The position numbers and the translations under genes are program-made. The notes under the pieces were generated by a model that was not told the DNA's origin, searched no databases, and was given only the letters and a program-made list of their open reading frames with translations. A stretch of DNA of 64,000 bases, taken from positions 496,001-560,000 of the forward strand of contig NC_081556.1 of NCBI RefSeq assembly GCF_963082655.1, given 5' to 3'. How positions within the stretch are numbered: the stretch's first letter is position 1; the number at the start of each line of letters is the position of its first letter. This stretch comes from Stomoxys calcitrans. Lineage: Eukaryota > Arthropoda > Insecta > Diptera > Muscidae. Of the stretch, positions 45,074-55,509 are shown one piece after another.

Positions 45074-45079
45074 TATATG

Positions 45080-46305
45080 GTGCCTATGAGTCGTTCTAAA
45101 CCCACAAAACCTTTGGATGTGGCAGATGTGTACTAAAATACTTATAATCCTTTTAGACGTTAGAGATAAAATATTGGCAACGTTTCATGATGGCTAAAAG
45201 CAAACAAAAATTCATAGCAGAACAGAAATACCTCTGCTGCTTAGTCGGCTTGTTTTGTCTTTGCCTTTGGTTTTTTTTTTTTTGTTGATTTGTTGTTTGA
45301 TAATATTTTGCCATTGAAACGTTTATTCCAAGAAGAGCCAGCACAGCACACATAACAGAACAGAACAGGCGATGGATGACATCATATATGTGTGGTCAAA
45401 ATGAATATCCACATGTGAAGCCTCGGATAGTCGTCGTCCCTGTTGTGTGTGAAAGCTAGATTGGGTCCTCTTGCTTGCCACCAATCACTTAGAGAAAGGA
45501 AACGTAAAAAACCCTTTTATGATATTTTACATAGTCAAGCAGCGCTGGGGCTGGTTAGTGGGTGATGATGCCTTTCAATGATTACACAAATTGTTTAGTT
45601 TGGCATTCGTTGGGATTTAGTTTGCCTTTGTTGTTATTATTATTTTTAACCTTTTTAGGGGGATATTCGCATTGGAGTCGAACGGCAAAGCAAATTAGTG
45701 ATAACACAATCAGCTGCCATCGATCGAGTGGAGTCAATAAATATATCATGTCTGTGCATAAAACGGTATGAGTCTTCAAAGAGGGCAGGCAAATAAACAG
45801 CAACACCTGTCTGCCTGCTTGCCCTCTGTGTATTAGTTGATAATTGTTAATCAAGGTGTGAGTGTATGGCCGTTTGTTTGGGAGTACATATGAACCCGCA
45901 CAGTGGGGGGGGAGTGTTGGAACAAAAATTATGCGTTACCCAACAACACCTGAACACTGGCAGTTGATCGATATTACTTCAGTTTTAAAAATAACTTTGA
46001 GGCTGAAACATTTTGCCAAACGAGCAGGAAATGTGTACATATCGAAATGGGAATTTCGTTTTTGAATCGCTCGCTGCACAACTACCCGATGTGGAACGAT
46101 TGAATCACACTTTCATTAAACTTGACCTTTACATTTGATCAAGAGAAAAAATGTCTCTCTTTGTGTAAACGCTTTCCAAAATCACCCAAATGCCAATCAT
46201 TGGGTTATTAGTATATTTTCTTGTGTCGCAAATGCCTACACTGAGAATAGAATAAAATGGTTCCTTGTGACCAATGTTTACCATACTGAAGCAAATATTT
46301 ATATT
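45080..46305 (+). other. RhoGEF2 intron, no supported gene
   Basis: Several 60-90-codon frames on both strands overlap each other and have no domain signature or matching splice phase. Confidence 0.5.
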
Positions 46306-46309
46306 CTCT

Positions 46310-46440
46310 TAATGTTGGGGGCCACCCCCCCTGGGTTCAAATCCCGGCGTGATCACCAGAAAAAATTTTTCAGCGGTGGTAGTCTCCTTACTGGTGACAT
46401 TTGTTAAATATCCAGCCATGTTTAAACTTCTCTAACAAGT
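46310..46440 (+). mobile_element. SINE family A, partial, with B box
   Basis: GGGTTCAAATCCCGGCGTGA supplies a B box. It is followed by AAATTTTTCAGCGGTGGTAG, CTGGTGACATTTGTTAAATA and CCATGTTTAAACTTCTCTAA, the same order as in other copies. Confidence 0.7.
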
Positions 46441-46869
46441 AACCCCATATGATTGAGGTAAAACGTGAATGGGCCTGCACTCTTTGATATGCATTATTTA
46501 CAATGTGAAGTTTTGTTATGTTTTTCGACACCTAGAGGAAGCAAACTTTTTTTTTGTTATTTTTCATAAAATTTTAAATATGAAGTTTTGTCTTGACAAC
46601 ATTCAACATCCATGCCAAGTTTATATTTGATTTTACTCTTTAACTGTTGTATGACCTAAATTTTACCTGGCTCAGTCATAATTTTGCAGTGTATATGTAA
46701 TTATCCGGCGAACTTCGCGTATTATAGAGGGTATACAAGATTCGCCTTGTCCGAGTTTATGCAATTGTTGGCGACATTCGCAAACATAATAAATTTTTTA
46801 TTAAATCATCAAATAAATTGATTGAAACACCCAACGAAACTTGATTTAAATTAGTTGATTTCATTTTTA

Positions 46870-48056
46870 TATCCAACACCGTAGGATAGGGGGTATATTC
46901 ATTTAGTCATTCCGTTTGCAACACATCGAAATATCAATTTTCGACCCTACAAAGTATGTATATTTCGGATCGTCGTAAAATTCTAAGACGATTTAACGAT
47001 GTCCGTGTGTCTGTCCGTCCGTCTGTTTTAATCACTCTAGAGCCTTCAAAAATTGAGATATTGAGCTGAAATTTGGCACAGATACGTCTTTTTGATGCAC
47101 GCTAGTTAAGTTCTTGAACGGGCCAAATCGGACCATATTTGGATATGGCTGCTATATAGGCCGATTTTTTGATAAAGCGTCTAATGCCCATAAAAACTTA
47201 ATTTTTCATCCGATTTTGCTGAAATTTGAAACAGTGAGTAGTTTAAGGCTCCCGACAACTGGCTCAAATATAGTTCAGATCGGTCCATATTTTGATATAG
47301 CTGTCATACAGACCGATCTCCCGATAAAGTGTCTGAAGCCCATAAAAGCTTTATTTTTATCCGATTTCGCTGAAATTTAAAACAGTGGGTTATTTTTAGG
47401 CTTCCGTCATCTGTCCTAAATGTGGTTCAGATCGGACTATATTTAGATATAGCTGCCATATAAACCGATTTCCCGATAAAGGGTCTGAAGCCCATAAAAG
47501 CTTTATTTTTTAACCGATTTCGCTAAAATTTTAAACAATAAGTTCTTTTTAGTCTAGATATGGTTCTCACTATATTTAGATAAAGCTGTCATATAGACCG
47601 ATCTGCCGATAAGAGGTCTGAAGCCAATAAAAGCTTTATTTATTACCAAATTTCGCTGAAATTTTAAGCAGTGAGTAGGTTAAGACCTCACAACATCCGA
47701 CCTAAATATGGTTCTGATCGGACTATATTTAGATATAGCTACCATATAGACCGATCTGCCGATAAGGGGACTTAAGCGCATAAAAGCTTTATTTATTACC
47801 CGAATTCGCTGAAATTTGAAAGAGTGTGTTATTCTGATCCTCATGATATCCGACCTTAATGTGGATCAGATCGGTCTGGATATATCTGCCAAAAAGACCA
47901 ATATTTTGTTGTACAAAATTGAATAGTGACGTATATATTAGTTAAGTTATCCAATTTTCACAGGATTGAGACGAAAGGGGGTTTACATATATACCCGAGG
48001 TGGTGGATATCCAAAAATGGGCCCGGCCGAACTCAATGCCTTTTTACTTGTATTAA
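46870..48056 (+). repeat. GGCCCGGCCGAA-family repeat, longest copy with both termini
   Basis: The left end reads TTTTTATATCCAACACCGTA, GGGGGTATATTCATTTAGTC, then the GTCCGTGTGTCTGTCCGTCC block and a conserved lead-in (GAGATATTGAGCTGAAATTT). About six monomers follow, each with ATTTGGATATGGCTGCTATA-type, ACCGATCTCCCGATAAAGTG and CCCATAAAAGCTTTATTTTT phrases. The right end reads ACGAAAGGGGGTTTACATAT, ATACCCGAGGTGGTGGATAT, GGGCCCGGCCGAACTCAATG and CCTTTTTACTTGT. No ORF spans it, so it looks non-autonomous. The mechanism of spread is unknown to me. Confidence 0.85.
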
Positions 48057-49006
48057 TAATGTACCTATATAAGTTGAACTTTCGAATTCGTTTTTATCTT
48101 GGACTCATTTAAAACAAGCCAAACATTTTTCTCTTTTTTTTCGTTTTTTTTTCAATTCCTTTAATTTTACTTTACTTTTTTTTTCTTTAATTCGAACAAA
48201 TATTCTCTGTGTATGTATAATCTGCCGTCTCTGTAGCTATAGAGGCCATTAATACCTTATGAATCCACACGATGGACATAAACAATCTATATTTAAAATA
48301 AAAATGAAAAATAAATCTATGAGCAGCTTTTTTCCCTCGAGCCAGAAGAAATGCCCCAAAGAGCTTTTAATATTCAGTATTTTTTGAATATTGTGAACGA
48401 CAACAGTGACAGCACCATCCCATCTCACCACCTTCTCACAACTTGATCGCCAATTTTTTTTTTTGCATTCAAGGGGAACAGTGATCGCGTATGGCTCAGA
48501 ACTAAATAAAGTTTTCAGCGACAATTGTTTCAATTGAATTTTGTTGACTAAAATAAAGGAAAGATTTTTTCACTTCGATTATTACAATTTGACGAATCCG
48601 AATTTTAAACGAACATAGAACCTACGACAAATAAAAACACGAAGTGTACTGTAAACAAATTCGAAAACGAAATGTTCTTGAACTCTTCTTACTTTGAAAA
48701 GTTTAGCGAGAGAGGTATTATGACAAGAGAAGAATTTCGCTCTGAGAGCATTACATGAGAGATTTGCACATTGTGATCTACGCACTGGCATTCGTTTGCT
48801 GCTATCACTAGTGTGGGTGTATATGTGTGTAAATGTTTGACATTCTTCCGAATGATAAATGACAAATTGTTTGAACTTGATAAAGGGCCGTAAATTGCAA
48901 AAACAAAAAATCGTAAAGTGTGAATCGATCCGGTTTAGATCAACAAAAGCATGAGACTATGAAGCATAGTTGCTGCTTTGTGTGTGATATACTCTATACA
49001 TAAAAA
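48057..49006 (+). other. Region upstream of the long alternative exon
   Basis: No repeat is recognised. It is expected to hold the promoter and leader for the exon at 49007, but I see no convincing TATA/Inr pair. An in-frame TAA lies at 49001-49003. Confidence 0.4.
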
Positions 49007-50696
49007 ATGAGTGATTTATCGAGAATGTGGTTCCGTTTGACGGGCAGCGGCTCATCGACGGAAGATCCCAGTGGCAGCAGCATAGCCAGCAAACAAAATT
49101 CTCCTGTTTTCACCAGGAAATGTAGTGACGATGGATCATCGAAATTTGACAAGTTTCGACGCGCTAGTTTTAGGCGTAAATCATCAACGCCAAGTCCCAG
49201 TAGTGGTAAGAGATCGATGTCACCGAAATTTTTGCTCAAGCAACAATCGACCTCTTTGGATGAGTTCGATGAGATGGAAGAGAAGGAAATTCTTCCCCGG
49301 CATTCAAAAGAGAGTGGCGTAACATGTCTGCCAAAGACTAATAGCGATGAAAAAACACTTATCGCAAGCAGTACAGACAATTCGGACAATGTATCTTTGA
49401 TTCCCCTAAGTGACCCAAAGACGAAGTCATCCTACAAAAAACCCTCACTGAAGTCCGTTAAAAATTCTGAGGCAGGAAAGAAAAAATTTTACAAAAACTT
49501 CTACAGCACAAAGTCCTTATCACAGGATCAAGAAACTCTTGATGAGGAAAAGGCCATGGCAGAGTTGAGCGAAAGAAAAGTGCCAAAAAATGTGACAATA
49601 TTTCCACCAAACTCTACTTCCATATCTATATCGGCTCTTGCCGAAGATGACGACGATGATGATGACGACTCTGACTCTGATGGAGACATGAATGGTGGGG
49701 CAAATGTCAACGCTATTAATGCGAAACTTACTATAACCGACAATTTACCACATTCTGGTAAAGAAAAAATTCTCTTGACCGACCGCAAATTCCGGAATAA
49801 CCGCATTGAAAAAAGCTCATCCAAGACAAAAATAGCTGATTTAGACAAAAAAGAGAGTATAAAACGATCTCGCAGCAATCGCAAAATATACCAAGCGCCC
49901 GCTCTAGTCGACGAGAGCAAGGTTGGTAAAAAGAGTAAGGACCATAAAGAGGCGAAAAAATCATCTCGGACAAGTGGCAACCTTAATTTTCAAGCGTTGG
50001 TTAAATTCGTAGTTAACAACAAGAAATTTTTAAACACCGACGATTTCAACCTGATACGGCGCAAATCGCTATCGGAGGCCGCCTCCGCAGTTATACAGGT
50101 TGCAGCCACTTGTAAACCCCTGCCTATAGCTTTAAAATACCCCACTGACAGTGTAGTGGCTGAAACGCCCAAGGAGAACGACCCGAAGGGCGAGCGAAAT
50201 GTGGTATTGGTCAAGAAACAGCCCCTAAACAATAATAATTGCGCCGCCAATGCCGACTCGCTCAAGCCGCCCGTTAAGGAAAGAAAATCATCTTCGTCCA
50301 TTTCATCCGTCTCTATCGGCTCCCAGTCATCGTCAGTCAAAAGTCCTTGTGACAAAATCATCTCAGCAAAAGTAAAGCGCAATAGCTCAAATAGCAGTAA
50401 GAGTAGTGGAAACTTCGAAGATGAGGCCTTCTATTCCTGCGACGAAGTGGAAGAACAGCGCTTACGCGAAGAAGAACAATCCCTGCAGCCCAATGTTGCC
50501 CTATTTCAATCGAAGCACAAATCTTCTTCCCCTTCTCTTACCTCGAGAGTAGCGGCCAAGATAAATGAGACCACCAACAACTACAAAAATCGTAAAGCGG
50601 CCAACAAGAATAATAAAAAACGAAAAAATCTCACAGTAGCAGATGCCAGCTCAAGCGCTAACCCAAGACCAGAATTTTATAAACAGTTAAGCGTTG
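49007..50696 (+). CDS. RhoGEF2: Candidate long alternative first coding exon of RhoGEF2, 563 codons
   Basis: An ATG in fly-like context (AAAAATGA), two codons after an in-frame TAA, opens 563 codons starting MSDLSRMWFRLTGSGSSTED. It ends GTT G at donor GTGAGC (50697). The leftover G matches acceptor 51192, giving KQLSV-ERLNSTSIQ, the same phase as the exon at 5080-5133. The protein is low complexity and probably disordered. It is rich in Ser/Lys/Arg, with an acidic run (EDDDDDDDSDSDGD, about residue 218), several RRxSxS-like potential basophilic kinase sites (FRRASFRRKSS, IRRKSLSEA, RSRSNRK) and a basic C-terminal part (RKAANKNNKKRKN). No PDZ, RGS or C1 is present, so the isoform would be a long-tailed DH-PH RhoGEF. 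Coding quality is high and the frame is far longer than chance allows. Confidence 0.8.
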
Positions 50697-51191
50697 GTGA
50701 GCACATGTGTTTTTTTTTTTAAATCTTCTTTCACATTACTTTTTTCAATATTGAAGAGTTCCCCAAAGCTTCCCGTTTACATTTTGAGTTTACAAGATTT
50801 TAATTTTTTCTTAAATGCAGTAGAAATATAAAGGATGGAGTAGTAAAAAAACTTCTGGATTCCATTCACCTGGCAATGTACGATTATGAAAATACGTTGT
50901 TGACTTGTTTTGATCGAGTTTTCGATAACCTTTATGGCCATCTCTGAATTATATCCAAAATTCTAAAAGACATTTGCGAGTTTTACCGGAAATTGTAAGG
51001 AAGCTTCGCAAAGAAGATATTGCTTAGATTCTTTTGGTAGTTTAGTTATACATATGAAGCAACTAGGCCACAGATCCTATATTCCGAACATCTGTGTTGA
51101 AATCAAGTTTTGTATCCATATATTCGTTTAATTTTAAAGCTTGAATATAACTTGGAACCGCTATTAACGCTATTTTTATTTTATATTTCAG

Positions 51192-51495
51192 AACGTTTAA
51201 ACTCCACTTCGATTCAAAGACACCCATCAGACCGCAGGACGGATGGAGCGAATATTTCGATACGATCCAATGGCAACACATCCGCTCATTTAAATGCCAG
51301 CGATTTGCAAAATTCATTTAATGCCACGGACGTCAGTATGGGCGCCGTTGGCGGCTCCCAGGCGGGTGCCGACATTAACCTTACAGCAGGTGGTGCTGGA
51401 GCTGGGGTGTCAACAGGCGTATCGGGTGCCTTATGTGCTCTCAACGATATAAATGCGCAGGACGCAAGTGAGAGCAATTTACTACGCAGGGAACG
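51192..51495 (+). CDS. RhoGEF2: RhoGEF2 common exon after the 46-kb intron
   Basis: Acceptor TTTTATATTTCAG (ends 51191) and donor GTGAGG (51496). It reads (E)RLNSTSIQRHPSDRRTDGAN, then NGNTSAHLNASDLQNSFNAT and a Gly/Ala-rich stretch (GGSQAGADINLTAGGAGAGV), ending SESNLLRRE. The first codon needs one base from the previous exon; donors at 5133, 17929 and 50696 all supply G. It is linker sequence before the DH domain with no named domain. Confidence 0.88.
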
Positions 51496-51564
51496 GTGAG
51501 GAACTCATCACATTGCATCTCCCCTAAGATCTTTCAAAACAATTTCAATTTTCTTTACCATTAG

Positions 51565-51702
51565 TTTACACCAACAACATCAGCAAAATAAAAGTGCCCC
51601 CGTTTCTGTGAATCGATCGGAATCGTATAAAGAACGACTTTCGCACAAACGTAATCGTAGCCAACGCAAGACATCCGATCCAAATTTAACATCAAGGCCA
51701 AA
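51565..51702 (+). CDS. RhoGEF2: RhoGEF2 linker exon
   Basis: Acceptor CTTTACCATTAG (ends 51564) and donor GTGAGT (51703). The CG carried over plus T gives Arg, and the exon reads RLHQQHQQNKSAPVSVNRSE then SYKERLSHKRNRSQRKTSDP and NLTSRP, leaving AA. It is basic and Ser-rich with RKTSDPN, a plausible phosphorylation and 14-3-3-like context by eye only. The upstream intron is 69 nt. Confidence 0.87.
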
Positions 51703-52122
51703 GTGAGTATATTTTTTTTTTGTATATCCTAAGCAAAGTTGGGCATGTCTCTGAAACGCATCACCTAAAATCAGATGCAATGCAATGCAAGCCATTCATT
51801 AACAAAGCTTGTTTTGTTTGCGCTTCTATGAAATGTACACTGGATGAATTCTAAGAGTTAAAAAAGAGCAGCTCTGCACGAAATTGTTATCTCACCTGTT
51901 AGCATTGGAGGTTATCGTAAGGATATCGATAGCTTTCTGTGAGAAGTTTGCCCCTTGTTTCTTAATGCAATGTAAACACATGTAAGTTTACATATTGTAA
52001 GCACCTGTAGTTTCTATTAGAAATAGCGGAAAACGAAACAAAGATATGAATAATCAGGGACAGAGGCACCTCCTACGGTTTGTTGTATTGGGATCGAAGC
52101 CTGAAGCTCACTTTGGCCAGGG

Positions 52123-52373
52123 TCACTGGGTAAAGCTGGCAACACATCGATGGCATGATTTCTCTCATGACTTCCAACTGACTTTAATAACCTTGGTTTT
52201 ATTTGGTATTGCTTCTATATAAAACGATCTCCCGATTTGTACTTTTCATTTTCGTTTGAAATATAGGTGATGGGAAAGTAATAATAGTATCGACAACATC
52301 GATATTTATTATTAAAACTATCGAAAATATCGAATGTTGCGATTTTCGATAGTTTGCCAGCTCTATCACTGAG
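52123..52373. mobile_element. hAT-like non-autonomous element, copy 2 (235 bp plus target duplication)
   Basis: The element proper is 52131-52365. It begins TAAAGCTGGCAACACATCGA and ends TTTCGATAGTTTGCCAGCTC-TA. Flanks TCACTGGG (52123-52130) and TCACTGAG (52366-52373) form an 8-bp duplication with one change. Internal text (CATTTTCGTTTGAAATATAG and ATTGCTTCTATATA) is the reverse complement of copy 1, shortened. Confidence 0.88.
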
Positions 52374-52436
52374 AGGTATGGTAAGATAAAAGTTAGGATA
52401 CAATCCTAAGGCGTAACATAAGATTTTCAATAAAAT

Positions 52437-53492
52437 TTCCAATTTTATATCCACCACTGAAGGATTGTCATCCCGTAAACGACACACCTAATAAGAATAT
52501 ATGTATATTTTTGATCGTCATAAAAATCTGAGACGATCTAGCCATGCCCTTCCATCTGTTTGCTGAAATAACACTACAAATGCAAATTTGTCCATGAACA
52601 TTCCATTAAGGAACAGGGCAAACTTCTCACATATCAATTAGTTCTGTCCGATTCAAGTTTAAGCTCAAGTATAAGAGGCCTCATTTTTATAGCCGAGTCC
52701 GAGCGAAATAGAGATATCGAGCTGAAACCCCCTATCTATGGGTTTAAGTTCAAAGATGGGCTATATACCCCATATAGACCGATTTCCCGATTTAAGTTCT
52801 GTTCAATATACCGATCCCCCGATTTAAGCTGTTGAGCCAATAAAAGGCACATTTATTAACACATTTCGCTGAAATTGTCACAATGAGTTATTCTAGCCTC
52901 CTCAAAAATCGTACCGAATATGGCCCAGATCGGGCTATATTTGGAAATGGCTGCCATATATACCGACCTCCCGATTTGTATTGTGTTAGACCCTCGTCGT
53001 ACCAGACGAGTTTGATCCAGATAGGGTCATATTTCGATACAGTTGCTAAGGTTTCATAAATTCAAAGATGACCGATGACCATATAGACCGATCTCCCGAT
53101 TTAAGTTCTAGGACCCTGGATCGGTCTATATTTGGATATAGCTGCCAAATATAAGCTGTTGGGCCAATAAAAACCACATTTATTAACACATTTCGCTTAA
53201 ATTGTCACAATGAGTTGTTCTAGGCTCCTCAAAAACCGTACCGAATATGGCCCAGATCGGGCTATATTTGGAAATGGCTGCCATATATACAGACCTCCCT
53301 ATTTGAATTGTGTAAGACCCCTTGTTGTCTCAACTGACGAGTTTGATCCAGATGAAGTCATATTTCGATACAGCTGCAAAGGTTTCATAAATTGTCTATT
53401 TTTTTATCCGACTTGACGCAATGAGGCTATAATGTATCCAATGGGTATCCAAAGTTGGGCCGGCCGAACATTATCCCGTTTTTACTTGTTCT
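52437..53492 (+). repeat. GGCCCGGCCGAA-family repeat split by a SINE
   Basis: The left end TTTTATATCCACCACTGAAG ... TATGTATATTTTTGATCGTC leads to GACGATCTAGCCATGCCC. After a SINE (52585-52715) the lead-in GAGATATCGAGCTGAAACC resumes. Monomers follow (CCAGATCGGGCTATATTTGG, TATACCGACCTCCCGATTTG). Two of them, at about 52840 and 53185, are nearly identical over more than 130 bp. The right end reads AAAGTTGGGCCGGCCGAACA and CGTTTTTACTTGTT. Confidence 0.82.
52585..52715 (-). mobile_element. SINE family A, nested and 5'-truncated
   Basis: Minus-strand copy: CCATGAACATTCCATTAAGG, CAGGGCAAACTTCTCACATA, TTCAAGTTTAAGCTCAAGTA and TATAGCCGAGTCCGAGCG. It interrupts the left part of the interspersed repeat at 52437-53492. 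Confidence 0.78.
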
Positions 53493-53494
53493 TT

Positions 53495-54988
53495 AAGAAT
53501 GTGCACTTTGAAAGCTATTGAACTCCATGTAACTAGTTGTGGTCGTCGTTTGTGTTGCTTTACATTTTACTTAAAAAAGCTTTGTGGCCAAAGCTCTATA
53601 ATGAAAGTCAAAAACTTGTTTGTATTAAAATTGTCCTTGGCAGTTGGTTAGTTCTCTTTAGTCCTCAACGAAAGCTGACCAAACCATCTCATCAGACACC
53701 ACCATTCGAATATGGAGGTTCCGTCTTGGTATGTGTTTTGCCTCGGTATATCCCCAAGTATGTTTGTGTGCGTATAATAATATTTTTGCTGTGCAAAGTG
53801 AACGCTGACATTTGGCAACCGCTTGTTTCCCAACAAAACGAACAGAATTGAGAATCAGTCAGTATGGCATCTAAACGTGTGCCTTTCACATCATCCATCC
53901 ATTTGGAGTTCACGCAAAAATTCTCATTCGGGATTCTAGTAGCGTCGTCTTTTTTGTTTTCACCATTTACGACCCTGCCCCAATAAGAATGTGCCCAAGT
54001 TTAACTGCCCTTGCATGTGCTAGAAGGAAATCATCCTTTACATCTATTTACATACATGTTTGCCATGTATAGATATGTGTGTGTGTGTGTGTGTAGAAAT
54101 GTGCGCATTGATATGACGAATATCATAAAAACATATACATATAACGATCGTGCGTGCCCCCCACGAATGATGGACATAACGTTTTTCGGCTGAAAGAAGT
54201 CCAATCTAAATATTTCGTATAAGAGATGGTTTCAATTAAAAATGTGTGCCACTTGACTGACTAATATGTGCGTGTCTGTGCGTGTGATTTCAAAAACTGC
54301 ATTCCTATGATACACCTAAAAAAGACTTTTTGTGAGAAAGACATCCGTTACGCGTTTTAGGCCCAAAACTAAACTGCGTATCAGATAATATTCTATGACG
54401 ACAATCAACGCGTTAAAGTGACGACATTTTTGACACGCGATGCCCATTGGCCTTTTGCCTGTACCCCCATTGGGAGGGCCACTTATTGAAATTGATATTT
54501 GTGTATTTTAGTGAAGCACGTAAGCATTTTATTTGCATCTATCACAAATTCAACAAGAATTACCTGCATACGAGGCTTTCTCGTATAAAAAAAAATTAAA
54601 ATTTTGTATATGGAATACATATGGCCAAAGACATGCTGGCATAAAAATGCACATCTTTAGTGGAGGACTGTGATGTGCTGCACTTACAGTCCCTCACTGG
54701 ACAAAAGTTCAAACAAACCAATAATAGGTAATTAATTAACAATTAAGAGAAGAACTAGAACTGGATAGTAGTACAATGGATAAGTGTTTATTTTGCAGCG
54801 TTGGATTGGGTTGACATTTGAAACCTAGACTTATTTCTGCTTCGTCTATAGGTACAAAATGGATTATTTCGTCACCTTTTTTTTCACGAAAACTACTTAT
54901 CAAAAATAATGGGAAACCTGCGGATGGATATCCGAGGTTTGGGATAACTTCACTTAGGCATGTTAAATTTGCTTGAATTTATGTTGGC
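53495..54988 (+). other. RhoGEF2 intron, no supported gene
   Basis: A TG microsatellite is at about 54076-54094. The 104-codon frame at 53537-53851 has no domain and overlaps frames on the other strand. Confidence 0.5.
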
Positions 54989-55001
54989 ATAGGATAAGTC
55001 C

Positions 55002-55181
55002 TACGCCTGGGCGACCCGGTAGCCGAGTTGGTAGCGTGCTTGGATTACCAGTGCAGAGGTCGTGGGTTCGATTCCCGCCAAAAGCCTTGGTCTGTCGCTA
55101 CTGTGGTATCACAATGGACTTAAAATTTTCTAAGTGAGTCTGTAAAAGGACTGCCACTCTTAGCTAACCCTAACCTAACCT
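55002..55181 (+). mobile_element. tRNA-derived SINE, family B, complete with target duplication
   Basis: An 11-bp duplication AGGATAAGTCC flanks the unit (54991-55001 and 55182-55192). The head is tRNA-like: A box TAGCCGAGTTGG (55020-55031) and B box GGTTCGATTCC (55065-55075), spaced as in a tRNA. The tail after CAAAAGCCTTGGTCTGTCGC is non-tRNA and ends in CCTAACCTAACC. A second copy is at about 58838-59005. The long tail and duplication argue against a functional tRNA gene. Confidence 0.93.
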
Positions 55182-55270
55182 AGGATAAGTCCAGATGTGC
55201 ATAGAAGGACACCGTGGCACGTGGCATCCTAGCGAGGAGATCAGAAAACATTGTGCCTTAATGGGATGTA

Positions 55271-55505
55271 TTGGGTTGCCCAAAAAGTAATTGCGGATTT
55301 TTTAAAAGAAAGTAAATGCATTTTTAATAAAACTTAGAATGAACTTTAATCAAATATACTTTTTTTACACTTTTTTCTAAAGCAAGCTAAAAGTAACAGC
55401 TGATAACTGACAGAAGAAAGAATGCAATTACAGAGTCACAAGCTGTGAAAAAATTTGTCAACGCCGACTATATGAAAAATCCGCAATTACTTTTTGGGCA
55501 AAACA
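55271..55505. mobile_element. Deletion derivative (MITE) of the mariner element at 63312
   Basis: Ends are TTGGGTTGCCCAAAAAGTAA and, inverted, TGTTTTGCCCAAAAAGTAAT, with TA at 55269-55270 and 55506-55507. The right end continues in inverted form with CATATAGTCGGCGTTGACAA, identical to the subterminal sequence of the mariner at 63340-63365. It is 235 bp with no coding sequence. Confidence 0.9.
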
Positions 55506-55509
55506 TATT

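Noticed and set aside
45562..45854. Overlapping frames on both strands near a candidate GTGAGT-like site
   Set aside because: No coding signature and no phase-compatible junction to RhoGEF2 exons could be defended.
49528..49980. Minus-strand open frame of 150 codons inside the long exon
   Set aside because: It is the antisense shadow of the 563-codon exon, whose Ser/Asp/Lys codon usage leaves the reverse frame open.
55015..55086. tRNA-like sequence with A and B boxes as a functional tRNA gene
   Set aside because: It is followed by a family-specific tail, flanked by an 11-bp target duplication, and present again at 58838. This is a SINE.
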